A DNA stretch of 64,000 bases from NCBI RefSeq assembly GCF_000020325.1, contig NC_010730.1, positions 248,001-312,000 on the forward strand, given 5' to 3'. Positions 1-10,688 of the stretch are shown here, piece by piece. Numbering within the stretch: the stretch's first letter is position 1; every line of letters begins with the position of its first letter. Both the position numbers and the translations under genes were made by a program. The notes beneath the pieces are model-generated. The model worked only from the letters and a program-made list of their open reading frames with translations. It made no database searches and was not told the origin of the DNA. The DNA is from Sulfurihydrogenibium sp. YO3AOP1. GTDB taxonomy: Bacteria; Aquificota; Aquificia; Aquificales; Hydrogenothermaceae.

Positions 1-1400
1 ACTCTATACTGAACAGCTGTTGCTAAATCTTGGACATTCATTATGAATGAACCATCACCTTCTATGGCAAATACTGTTTTATCCGGTCTTCCTATTTTAG
101 CTCCAACAGCAGCCGGAAAACCAAATCCCATTGTTCCAAGACCGCCTGAGTTTAAAAATTGTCTTGGGTACTTATATTTATAAAACATTGCAGCCCACAT
201 TTGATGCTGTCCTACGCCGGCAGAGATGATAGCCTCTCCATTAGTTATATTGTATATCTCTTCTATTACCGCTTGGGGTTTTATTATTTTATCAGACTTT
301 CTGTAATTTAATGGATGCTTTTCTTTCCATTCGTTAATCTGTTTAAGCCATTGCTCTCTTGCTGCAATCCATTCAATAGGTTTTTCTTCTAACTCTTTAA
401 TAAGCTTTCTTAAAACATTCTTAACATCACCAACGATTGGAACGTCAACTGTTATGGTTTTACTAATAGATGCCGGGTCTATATCAATATGAATGATTTT
501 AGCTTCCGGTGCAAATTCATTGATCTTTCCTGTAACTCTATCGTCAAATCTTGCTCCTACAGCTATAAGTAAATCGCTATGATAAACAGCCATATTTGCG
601 TAATATGTTCCATGCATTCCAAGCATGTGTAATGAAAGAGGGTCAGTTTCTGGAAATGCTCCTTTGCCCATATTTGTAGTAGTAACCGGTATTTGGGCCA
701 AGTGTGCTAATTTATAGATTTCTTCTGCAGCATCTGAAAGGATGGCACCACCACCAACGTATAACACCGGTCTTGTTGCTTTTCTAATCAGTTCTGCAGC
801 TTTTTTTATCTGAACCGGGTTTCCTTCTGTATGTGGGTTGTATCCGGGTAAAGATTCTCTAACTTCTTCATCTGTTGGCATTTTGTAAGTTGTTTTTTGT
901 TGAGTTATGTCTTTTGGGATATCAACTAAAACAGGTCCGGGTCTTCCGGTTCTTGCTATATAAAATGCCTGTCTTAAAATAAGGGGTAAATCTTTTATAT
1001 CAGTTACTAAGAAGTTATGCTTTGTGATTGGTCTTGTGATACCTATAACGTCTGCTTCTTGAAATGCATCAGTTCCTATATAATGTCTTGGAACCTGACC
1101 TGTTATTGCAACAAGTGGAATTGAATCCATGTATGCAGTAGCTAATCCTGTAACAAGATTTGTAGCTCCAGGACCTGATGTGGCTATAACTACCCCTACT
1201 TTTCCGGTAGCTCTTGCATATCCATCGGCCATATGACATGCAGCCTGTTCGTGTCTTGTCAGTACGTTTCTAAATGGAGCATCAAACAATGCATCGTAAA
1301 CTTCCATTATTGCTCCACCAGGTAAACCAAAAACAGTATCAACGCCTTCTTTTATTAAAACATCAACTACTATATCTGCTCCTCTTTTTTCTTTAGTCAT
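1..1400 (-). CDS. ilvB: Acetolactate synthase large subunit, 3' part outside window
   Basis: Thiamine-diphosphate enzyme that condenses two pyruvates (or pyruvate and 2-oxobutyrate) in the first shared step of branched-chain amino acid synthesis. I translated it by hand because the gene runs off the left edge. The N terminus begins [20 protein letters not shown], with the ThDP-activating Glu in [14 protein letters not shown]. The visible part ends inside the C-terminal ThDP domain, just after the GDGSF...N cofactor motif. The ATG at 1400 has a good AAGGAG ribosome site about 8 nt upstream. About 466 residues are visible and roughly 100 are missing. The small subunit ilvN is not visible; by common gene order it would lie downstream, off the edge. 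Identity is secure; ilvB versus an ilvG/ilvI-type paralogue cannot be separated here. Confidence 0.95.
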   Translation of the reverse strand, partial: MTKEKRGADIVVDVLIKEGVDTVFGLPGGAIMEVYDALFDAPFRNVLTRHEQAACHMADGYARATGKVGVVIATSGPGATNLVTGLATAYMDSIPLVAITGQVPRHYIGTDAFQEADVIGITRPITKHNFLVTDIKDLPLILRQAFYIARTGRPGPVLVDIPKDITQQKTTYKMPTDEEVRESLPGYNPHTEGNPVQIKKAAELIRKATRPVLYVGGGAILSDAAEEIYKLAHLAQIPVTTTNMGKGAFPETDPLSLHMLGMHGTYYANMAVYHSDLLIAVGARFDDRVTGKINEFAPEAKIIHIDIDPASISKTITVDVPIVGDVKNVLRKLIKELEEKPIEWIAAREQWLKQINEWKEKHPLNYRKSDKIIKPQAVIEEIYNITNGEAIISAGVGQHQMWAAMFYKYKYPRQFLNSGGLGTMGFGFPAAVGAKIGRPDKTVFAIEGDGSFIMNVQDLATAVQYR

Positions 1401-1491
1401 GATAAAAACTCCTTTTTAAATAAAAATCTTCTTTAAATGAATAAATATTATAAAGCTTTTTGAATAATTATTATGATTTTTATTATTCTCT

Positions 1492-2747
1492 CTATCTTTC
1501 CAATACGCTTATACTCTCAATATGATAGGTTTGAGGGAACATGTCTATTAATTTAACTTTTTTTAACTTAAATCCATTTTCTACAAACTGTCTCAAGTCT
1601 CTTGATAAAGTTGACGGGTCGCAGGAAACGTAAATAATTTTTCTAACTGTTTGAATTTGTGAAATTTCGTTTACTATTTTTCTGTTTAAGCCGCTACGGG
1701 GTGGGTCAAAAATTACTACTTCTGGTAGAAAGTCTTTTGCATACTTTAAACCTTTTTCTGTTTGGGTTTTTAAAAATTTTACATTTTTTAATTTGTTGTG
1801 TTTTATGTTTGCTTTTGCATCTTTTACGGCTTCTTCGTTGCTTTCTATTCCAAGGGCTTCTTTTACATACTTTGATGCTGGTATTGTTAGCGTTCCAACT
1901 CCACAGTAAAAATCTACCAATTTTTTAAAACCCTTGTCTTTAATTTCACTGACTACTTCATCAATCAGATTTTTTATCTGATATACATTTACCTGAAAAA
2001 AGCTGTCCATGCTCACTCTAAATTTATAATCTCCAATGTTTTCAAAGACTACATCCTCACCAAGTAAGGAATATCTTTTATGTTTGGCATAAAAACCTAT
2101 TCCTTTGATTTTTTCATCAATCTCTTCTCTGAAGATATTCATATCGTAGATGATGTTTGAAAACTGACTTTCATCTAAAAATTCAAATCTAATTAGCTTT
2201 TCTTCTTTTGTGTTTGAGAAAATATGAATGTTAGATGGCATTATTGCATACTTTATGAGAAATTTTTTTAATGGGTTTAGTAGTTTTTCTATATCTTCTT
2301 TTAACAAAAGGCAGTTATCTACATTAACTAAATCGTTTGAATCTTTTTTGTAAAAGCCAAGATTTTTTCCATCAAACTTTAATTGGGCTCTGTTTCTGTA
2401 TCTAAAAGGCTCTTTTGATGGAATTATTTTTTCTATTTCTGTTTCAATCTTTCCAATTCTTAGAAGCTGGTCTTTTAAAATTTCTTTTTTCAATAAAAGC
2501 TGGTTTTCGTAAGTCGTGTGCTGAAAATCACATCCACCGCATGCCGTAAAGTATTCACATGCTGGTTTTACTCTATACTCGGATGGTTTTAATACATCAA
2601 CCAATCTTCCAAGCTTATAATCTTTTTTATCTTCTACTACTTCTATTTCAACTTCTTCACCCGGCAAAGTGTAAGGAACAAAATATACTGTATTGTTTTC
2701 TTTAGCTAATCCGTATCCACCGTAAACAACTTTGTCTATTTTTAATT

Positions 2748-2751
<4 letters not shown>
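1492..2751 (-). CDS. rlmD: 23S rRNA (uracil-5-)-methyltransferase, RlmD/RumA family
   Basis: SAM-dependent enzyme that methylates C5 of a uridine in rRNA. The N-terminal 60 residues look like a TRAM RNA-binding domain. An iron-sulfur cluster site follows with C65, C71, C74 and probably C147. The methyltransferase core has DFYCGVGTL (280-288) for SAM binding, DPPR (349-352), and the catalytic cysteine in SCDPS (C377). The 419-residue length suits the family. The start overlaps the stop of the upstream lipoprotein gene by 4 nt, so the two are probably co-translated. Whether it modifies U1939, U747 or both (RlmD, RlmC or RlmCD) cannot be told from sequence alone; a TrmA-like tRNA role is less likely given the cluster cysteines. 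Confidence 0.9.
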
Positions 2752-4602
<1,851 letters not shown>

Positions 4603-4630
4603 TTATTAGAATTTTCCAAAAATCAACATC

Positions 4631-4728
4631 GTCATTCTGAGCGAAGCGAAGAATCTCCTTTTTGCTCTTCTCCCTTTCAAATAACAATAAAAGAGGAGAT
4701 CCTTCGGACTTACGTCCTCAGGATGACG
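4631..4728. repeat. Composite dispersed repeat, copy 2 (near consensus)
   Basis: The left half-module GTCATTCTGAGCGAAGCG AAGAATCTC and the right half-module GAGATCCTTCGGACTTACG TCCTCAGGATGACGG enclose a T-rich centre. The two halves are imperfect inverted repeats of each other. The copy lies between kdsA and the divergent tRNA-His promoter. Confidence 0.9.
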
Positions 4729-4800
4729 GGTAAAGGTAAACTCATTTTACACATAAATTATACAACTTGCAGGAATTTTAAAGTATTCTCGCTCCAATTA

Positions 4801-4829
4801 TTGCAAAATTTAATGATAGATATTATAAT
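4801..4829 (+). promoter_or_regulatory. Promoter for tRNA-His and downstream genes
   Basis: TTGCAA at 4801-4806 and TATAAT at 4824-4829 are separated by exactly 17 nt, an almost ideal sigma-70-type promoter. The -10 ends 14 nt before the mature tRNA. It probably drives tRNA-His and the following DUF2905-queA-cyclase-ispE-tRNA-Gln-prs run, which has no gap large enough for another obvious strong promoter. Confidence 0.8.
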
Positions 4830-4843
4830 ATATATCTCTTGAT

Positions 4844-4917
4844 GGAGGATGTAGCTCAGTCGGCAGAGCACAAGGTTGTGGCCCTTGGGGTCGCGGGTTC
4901 AAGTCCCGTCATCCTCC
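4844..4917 (+). tRNA. tRNA-His (GTG)
   Basis: The cloverleaf can be folded by hand: acceptor GAGGATG with CATCCTC, D stem GCTC/GAGC, anticodon stem CAAGG/CCTTG with loop TTGTGGC giving anticodon GTG, and T loop TTCAAGT. A genome-encoded G lies at position -1 (4844) opposite discriminator C73 (4917), the identity pair of tRNA-His. CCA is not encoded. Confidence 0.97.
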
Positions 4918-4939
4918 CTTACTTTAAGGTAACCAACAA

Positions 4940-5160
4940 ATGGATAGCATAGGCAAAACTCTAATTTTTATAGGCTTTTTTATAATCTTAATAGGCATTC
5001 TTCTATTATTCATAGAAAAACTACCACTTGGCTTAGGTAGATTACCCGGAGATATCTTAATCAAAAGAGATAACTTTACCTTTTATTTTCCATTAACAAC
5101 TTCTATAATTTTAAGTATTTTGCTAACGCTAATCTTAACTCTCATCTCTAAGTTATCAAA

Positions 5161-5164
<4 letters not shown>
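4940..5164 (+). CDS. DUF2905 family small membrane protein
   Basis: A 74-residue protein with two hydrophobic helices (about residues 6-25 and 52-72). The conserved centre has LPLGLGRLPGDI followed by NFTFYFPL, the signature of the DUF2905 family. Its function is unknown. The stop overlaps the queA start by 4 nt (ATGA), so translation is probably coupled. It is likely an inner-membrane protein. Confidence 0.88.
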
Positions 5165-6171
<1,007 letters not shown>

Positions 6172-6211
6172 GTTAAAAAAATTTATGTTATCATATTTAA
6201 GGATTTGAAAA

Positions 6212-7510
6212 ATGAGGCTAAAAAGAATGCTACAAGAACTACTTAGGGGGTTTCAGGAAAAGATTCCAAAAGAAAAATGGAAAATAGACTCAAAAGATAT
6301 TGAGATAATTTTTGAAGATTTTTCTAAACATTTTGAGACAAATGTATCTTTAAAAATTATATCTGAAGAAGACAGAAAGATATTATTTCGTTTCATTAAA
6401 AGGTATATAAAAAATTATTTGCCTGTATATCCTGATGAAAATAGAATAAAACTTTTGCGAAGACTGGGAGAAAGATTATTAATTAAACTAGTCTCAGAAT
6501 TTTCTGTTGTTGAAGTGTATAAGATTATACTAAGGGCTGTTGAAAAGATAGAAGATGAGGGCAAAAGGGAAATTCTAAAAGAAAAAATTAGCTTTGATTT
6601 TATAATCGTTATTTCACCCTACGTTAATTTATCTTATAAAGAGGATAAAAAAATATTAAAAGATAGTAGTTTAGAGTATGTATTAAGTGTAGAAAAAGGA
6701 ATAAATATTCATTTAAAAATAAAAAATAAATTATTGAGATTTTTATTCTCCGGGAAAAACCATGTTAAAATCAAATCTGCCGAAGACTGTGAATTCACTC
6801 AGTGGTTAAGGGATAGTTTGACAAATTTAGTAAATAACAAAAATATAATCAAAGAAATAGAATCTTTGCATGAAAAATTTCATCTTATGGCTCAAAAAAT
6901 CTTAGAGAGTAAAGACAATTTTACCAAAATATTACTTCTTAAAGATTTAGAGGATAATTCTTTAAAATTAATCTATCTATTGAATAAAATCTATACAGAA
7001 AATCTAAGCCACATAGCAATTTACGATAAATTAACACAAGTTTACAATAGAGCTTTGCTGGATAGTATTTTATATAAATCAGCTAAATATGCAAAAAGAC
7101 ATAAATTGCCTATTTCAATTATTATGTTAGATATAGATAATTTTAAAGGCATAAATGATACATATGGACATTTAGAGGGTGACAGAGTATTAAAAACGGT
7201 CGCTTCTATAATAAAATATTCAATTAGAGAATCGGATTATGTTTTTAGATACGGTGGAGAAGAATTTTTAATACTTTTGCCAAACACAGACATAAATGGC
7301 GCCATTGTTGTTGGAGAAAAAATTAGAAGAAATATAGAAAATTTTGATTTTGGTCTTGATAGAAAAGTTACAATAAGCTGTGGCATAAAGCAAATAGAAA
7401 ATTTTGATAATCCTTATTTGGATATGGAAGAAACCGATAAATATTTATATATAGCAAAAAAATCAGGTAAAAATAGGTGTATCTATGGAAATATTATACT
7501 CACCAGCTAA
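6212..7510 (+). CDS. Diguanylate cyclase with a CZB-like zinc-binding domain (DgcZ-like)
   Basis: Makes cyclic di-GMP from two GTP. The C-terminal GGDEF domain (about 262-432) has LDIDNFKGIND and an intact GGEEF active site (348-352). RESD at 339-342 is spaced five residues before it, as in a product-inhibition I-site. Residues about 160-245 resemble a chemoreceptor zinc-binding (CZB) domain: H167, C193 in DCEFTQWL, H220 and H224 in SLHEKFH give the 3His/1Cys ligand set. That order matches E. coli DgcZ, a zinc-inhibited cyclase. The first 160 residues are helical and unrecognised. There is no transmembrane segment, so the protein is probably cytoplasmic. Its 3' end overlaps ispE by 26 nt. Confidence 0.85.
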   Translation: MRLKRMLQELLRGFQEKIPKEKWKIDSKDIEIIFEDFSKHFETNVSLKIISEEDRKILFRFIKRYIKNYLPVYPDENRIKLLRRLGERLLIKLVSEFSVVEVYKIILRAVEKIEDEGKREILKEKISFDFIIVISPYVNLSYKEDKKILKDSSLEYVLSVEKGINIHLKIKNKLLRFLFSGKNHVKIKSAEDCEFTQWLRDSLTNLVNNKNIIKEIESLHEKFHLMAQKILESKDNFTKILLLKDLEDNSLKLIYLLNKIYTENLSHIAIYDKLTQVYNRALLDSILYKSAKYAKRHKLPISIIMLDIDNFKGINDTYGHLEGDRVLKTVASIIKYSIRESDYVFRYGGEEFLILLPNTDINGAIVVGEKIRRNIENFDFGLDRKVTISCGIKQIENFDNPYLDMEETDKYLYIAKKSGKNRCIYGNIILTS

Positions 7511-8312
7511 AATAAACTTAGGTTTATGGATAGTAGATAAAAGACCGGATGGTTATCATGAAATTTTTACTCTATATCATACTCTTGATTTTTATGACAG
7601 AATTATAATTCAAGAGCATCCATTTTTAGAAGTAAAAACCTCGATGCCGGAGATAAAGCAAGAAGAAAACATAGTGTATAAAGCTATTTCGTTGTTTGAA
7701 AGTTATACAGGCATAGAACAAAATTTACAGGTTATTATTGAGAAAAACATCCCGGTTGGTGGTGGTCTTGGCGGTGGAAGTTCTAACGCTGCTACTGTTT
7801 TAAATTATCTAAATAAAAAACATGACAATATCCTGCCGGAAGAAAAATTATTTGAAATTGCTGTCAAGCTTGGTGCTGATGTTCCGTTTTTCTTAAAAGG
7901 TGGTTTTGCTATAGGAGAAGGCATAGGAGAAAAACTTACATTTTTACCAAAAACTTTAAACGAGGAAATCTTTATAATCTATCCTAACATAAAGTCGGAC
8001 ACAAAAACTGTATACTCCAAGGTTGATAAATCTATATTGACAAATAAAGGAGATTTAAATATAATATTATCTCTGATTAATGAATACGATATAAAGAAAT
8101 TAGAAGCTTACATTGAGAATAAGTTAGGTAATATAGCCTTAGATTTGTATCCAGAGATAAAAGAAGCTTATGATTTTTTAAATTATTTAGGATTTTCACC
8201 GAAAGTATCCGGTAGTGGCAGCTGTGTGTACGTAATAGGAAGGCCAACTGCAGAAGTTGAAAAAGCTGCAGCCATTAAAGGTTGGAGATTAATAAAAACG
8301 AAACTCAAATAA
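7485..8312 (+). CDS. ispE: 4-diphosphocytidyl-2-C-methyl-D-erythritol kinase
   Basis: GHMP-family kinase that phosphorylates CDP-ME in the MEP pathway for isoprenoids. It begins YSPAKINLGLWIVDKRPDGYHEI, the family start with the catalytic Lys and His region. The glycine-rich ATP loop is PVGGGLGGGSSNAA near residues 90-103, then LGADVPFFLKGG, and the C-terminal glycine motif is VSGSGSCVY. At 275 residues it is normal length. Its start lies within the end of the cyclase gene, suggesting coupled translation. tRNA-Gln follows after 6 nt. Confidence 0.96.
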   Translation: MEILYSPAKINLGLWIVDKRPDGYHEIFTLYHTLDFYDRIIIQEHPFLEVKTSMPEIKQEENIVYKAISLFESYTGIEQNLQVIIEKNIPVGGGLGGGSSNAATVLNYLNKKHDNILPEEKLFEIAVKLGADVPFFLKGGFAIGEGIGEKLTFLPKTLNEEIFIIYPNIKSDTKTVYSKVDKSILTNKGDLNIILSLINEYDIKKLEAYIENKLGNIALDLYPEIKEAYDFLNYLGFSPKVSGSGSCVYVIGRPTAEVEKAAAIKGWRLIKTKLK

Positions 8313-8318
8313 ATACAC

Positions 8319-8390
8319 TGGGGAGTAGTTCAGCGGCAGAACACCGGTCTTTGGAACCGGGTGTCGGAGGTTCGAATCCTCCCTCCCCAG
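8319..8390 (+). tRNA. tRNA-Gln (TTG)
   Basis: The cloverleaf has acceptor TGGGGAG with CTCCCCA, D stem GTTC/GAAC, anticodon stem CCGGT/ACCGG with loop CTTTGGA giving anticodon TTG, T stem GGAGG/CCTCC with loop TTCGAAT, and discriminator G. CCA is not encoded. It sits between ispE and prs in the same orientation and is probably processed from their transcript. Confidence 0.97.
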
Positions 8391-8421
8391 CTACAATCAA
8401 AGTTGTCTTCGGAGGATTCAA

Positions 8422-9357
8422 TTGAGTAGAGCCTTAAAAATTATCAGTGGAAATGCCAATCTCTCACTATCTAAAGAAATCTCAAATTACTTAGAAACTC
8501 CATTGGTCGATGTTCTTCTTACAAGATTTAGTGATGGAGAAATCAGAGTTCAAATAAATGAAAATGTTAGAGGTGCTGACGTTTTTGTTATCCAATCTCT
8601 AACCCATCCTACAAACGATAGTATAATGGAACTTTTACTTTTATTAGATGCTTTAAAAAGATCTTCAGCCCATAGAATAACTGCTGTTATTCCATACTAT
8701 GCATATGCAAGACAAGATAGAAAAGATAAACCAAGAGTGCCTATCAGTGCTAAATTACTTGCAGATTTGATTCAAACAGCCGGGGCTCACAGAGTTTTAA
8801 CGGTAGATTTACATTCAGCCCAAATACAAGGATTTTTCAACATTCCGGTTGACAATATTTTTGCATTACCTGTTATATATGAGTATTTAAAAGCAAAAAA
8901 CATAGAAGATTTAGTTATTGTTTCACCTGATGCAGGCGGTGTTGAAAGGGCAAGAATGCTTCAAAATAGGCTTGGCGGTAATCTTGCAATAATATATAAA
9001 AAAAGACCGGCTCCAAACGTAGTGGAAACCCTTGATGTTATTGGTGATGTGAGCGGTAAAAATGCTGTAATCATTGATGATATTATAGATACTGCCGGAA
9101 CTATTGTAGCAGCTGCTGATATGTTAATTTCCAAAGGTGCTAAATCTGTAATTGCAGCATGTACTCATCCTGTTTTCTCAGGACCTGCCGTTGAAAGATT
9201 AAAAAATTCTTCTATTCAAGAGGTAATAGCTACAAACACTATTCCCGTAGATGGAAAAGAGTTTGATAAATTGACAGTTATATCTGTTGCTGAATTGATC
9301 GGAGAAGCTATTAAGAGAATAAATATAGAAAGCTCTGTAAGTTCATTGTTTATTTAA
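8422..9357 (+). CDS. prs: Ribose-phosphate pyrophosphokinase (PRPP synthetase)
   Basis: Makes PRPP from ribose 5-phosphate and ATP for purines, pyrimidines, histidine and tryptophan. Motifs are FSDGEIRVQINENVRG, YYAYARQDRKDKPR (catalytic loop), TVDLHSAQIQGFF, and the PRPP-binding VIIDDIIDTAGTI. The 311-residue length is typical. The start is a TTG preceded by a perfect GGAGG at 8411-8415 with 6 nt spacing; no ATG lies in a suitable place. IspE and tRNA-Gln lie immediately upstream. Confidence 0.97.
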   Translation: MSRALKIISGNANLSLSKEISNYLETPLVDVLLTRFSDGEIRVQINENVRGADVFVIQSLTHPTNDSIMELLLLLDALKRSSAHRITAVIPYYAYARQDRKDKPRVPISAKLLADLIQTAGAHRVLTVDLHSAQIQGFFNIPVDNIFALPVIYEYLKAKNIEDLVIVSPDAGGVERARMLQNRLGGNLAIIYKKRPAPNVVETLDVIGDVSGKNAVIIDDIIDTAGTIVAAADMLISKGAKSVIAACTHPVFSGPAVERLKNSSIQEVIATNTIPVDGKEFDKLTVISVAELIGEAIKRINIESSVSSLFI

Positions 9358-9375
9358 AGTTTAATAAGTGCAAAG

Positions 9376-9646
9376 CCCTCAGGATGACGGTTGGCTGATA
9401 AGTATTAGAGAAAGGATAACCGTTATATGTCATTCTGAGCGAAGCGAAGAATCTCATTTTTGTTTTCATAAGACAAAAAACAGGAGATCCTTCGGACTTA
9501 CGTCCTCAGGATGACAGCGAAAGACGGATTGATAAGTATTATAGGAAGGATAACCTTGTTTGTCATTCTGAGCGAAGCGAAGAATCTCTCACTTTTATTG
9601 AATTTTTAAAAGAGGAGATCCTTCGGCTTACAGCCTCAGGATGACG
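9376..9646. repeat. Tandem array of composite repeats, copies 3 and 4
   Basis: This fills most of the 371-base gap after prs. It starts with a right-end remnant (CCTCAGGATGACGG, 9376-9389), then a linker resembling TGATAAGTATTA...GGATAACC. A full element follows (9429-9516), then the same linker again (about 9525-9560), then a second full element (9562-9646). The repeated linker shows that the duplicated unit is longer than the palindromic module. Beyond the array, CGACGTATTTAA near 9682 matches an outer motif seen at 31,149. I see no gene here. Confidence 0.9.
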
Positions 9647-9728
9647 GCAAAGGTAAACTTACAAAAATTCTGGAAAACTCTCCGACGTATTTAACTTACT
9701 ATTTAAGTATTAATTTGAGAGGAATAAA

Positions 9729-10688
9729 ATGAAGCTTGCAATACTTGATGCTGCAACCCTTGGTGATGATGTTAATTTAGATATTTTTAGAGACTTTGGA
9801 TATCTTGAAATATATCAAATTACAAACTCTAAGCAGGAAGCCGTAGAAAGAGTAAAAGATAAGACAATAATAATTACTAACAAAGTAATCATTGATAAAG
9901 AAGTTATGGATAATGCGCCTTATCTTAAATTAATATGCGTTGCTGCAACCGGATATAACAACGTAGATATAGATTATGCAAAGCAAAAAGGAATTGCTGT
10001 TACTAATGTGTCGGGATACTCAACTAACAGCGTTGTTCAGCATACTTTTGCAATGCTCTTTTATCTTTTAGAAAGTCTTAGATATTACGATGATTATGTT
10101 AAATCAGGAGAGTATGCTAAAAGCCCTATTTTTACACATCTTGGCAGACCATTTTGGGAAATAAGTGGTAAAGTTTGGGGCATAATAGGACTTGGAACCA
10201 TTGGACAAAAGGTTGCACAGGTAGCAGAAAGCTTTGGATGTGATGTAATTTATTACTCAACTTCCGGAAAAAATTTTAATCCAAACTATACACATAAAGG
10301 CTTAGATGAGCTCTTATCAACATCTGATATAATCTCAATCCATGCACCTTTAAATCAAAATACTAAAAATTTAATCACGTATGAAAAACTAAAATTGATG
10401 AAAAAATCTGCAATTTTGCTTAATCTTGGAAGGGGTGGAATTGTTAACGAAGCGGATTTAGCAAAAGCTTTAGATGAAGGATTGATCGCAGCAGCAGGCT
10501 TAGATGTCCTTGAAAAAGAGCCAATAGACCCAAACAATCCATTACTTCATATAAAAAATAAAGATAGGTTATTAATAACTCCACATATAGCATGGACAAG
10601 TATAGAAGCAAGAAATAAGCTTGTTAAAGAAATATATCTCAATATAGAAAGCTTTTTAAGAGGAAAAGAGAGGAACAGAATTTGTTAA
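9729..10688 (+). CDS. D-isomer-specific 2-hydroxyacid dehydrogenase (glycerate/hydroxypyruvate type)
   Basis: NAD(P)-dependent reductase of 2-oxo acids. The Rossmann loop is GLGTIG (154-159). The catalytic triad is R235 (LGRGG), E264 (EKEP) and H286 (PHIAW), all present. VAATGYNNVD and the FWEISGKVWGIIG approach resemble hydroxypyruvate/glycerate dehydrogenases more than SerA; there is no ACT domain, and serA is elsewhere in the window. Substrate is not certain (glycerate, glyoxylate or lactate). The last 7 nt overlap the helicase gene, so they are likely co-transcribed. Confidence 0.88.
   Translation: MKLAILDAATLGDDVNLDIFRDFGYLEIYQITNSKQEAVERVKDKTIIITNKVIIDKEVMDNAPYLKLICVAATGYNNVDIDYAKQKGIAVTNVSGYSTNSVVQHTFAMLFYLLESLRYYDDYVKSGEYAKSPIFTHLGRPFWEISGKVWGIIGLGTIGQKVAQVAESFGCDVIYYSTSGKNFNPNYTHKGLDELLSTSDIISIHAPLNQNTKNLITYEKLKLMKKSAILLNLGRGGIVNEADLAKALDEGLIAAAGLDVLEKEPIDPNNPLLHIKNKDRLLITPHIAWTSIEARNKLVKEIYLNIESFLRGKERNRIC

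Noticed and set aside
1-1500. T-box or leader-peptide attenuator upstream of ilvB
   Set aside because: The 91-nt gap to the neighbouring gene contains only AT-rich sequence with a possible TATAAT and a ribosome site; no specifier hairpin or terminator was seen.
9376-9646. Possible CRISPR array
   Set aside because: Only two or three long, palindromic, diverged units with conserved (not unique) linkers; no regular spacers and no cas genes.
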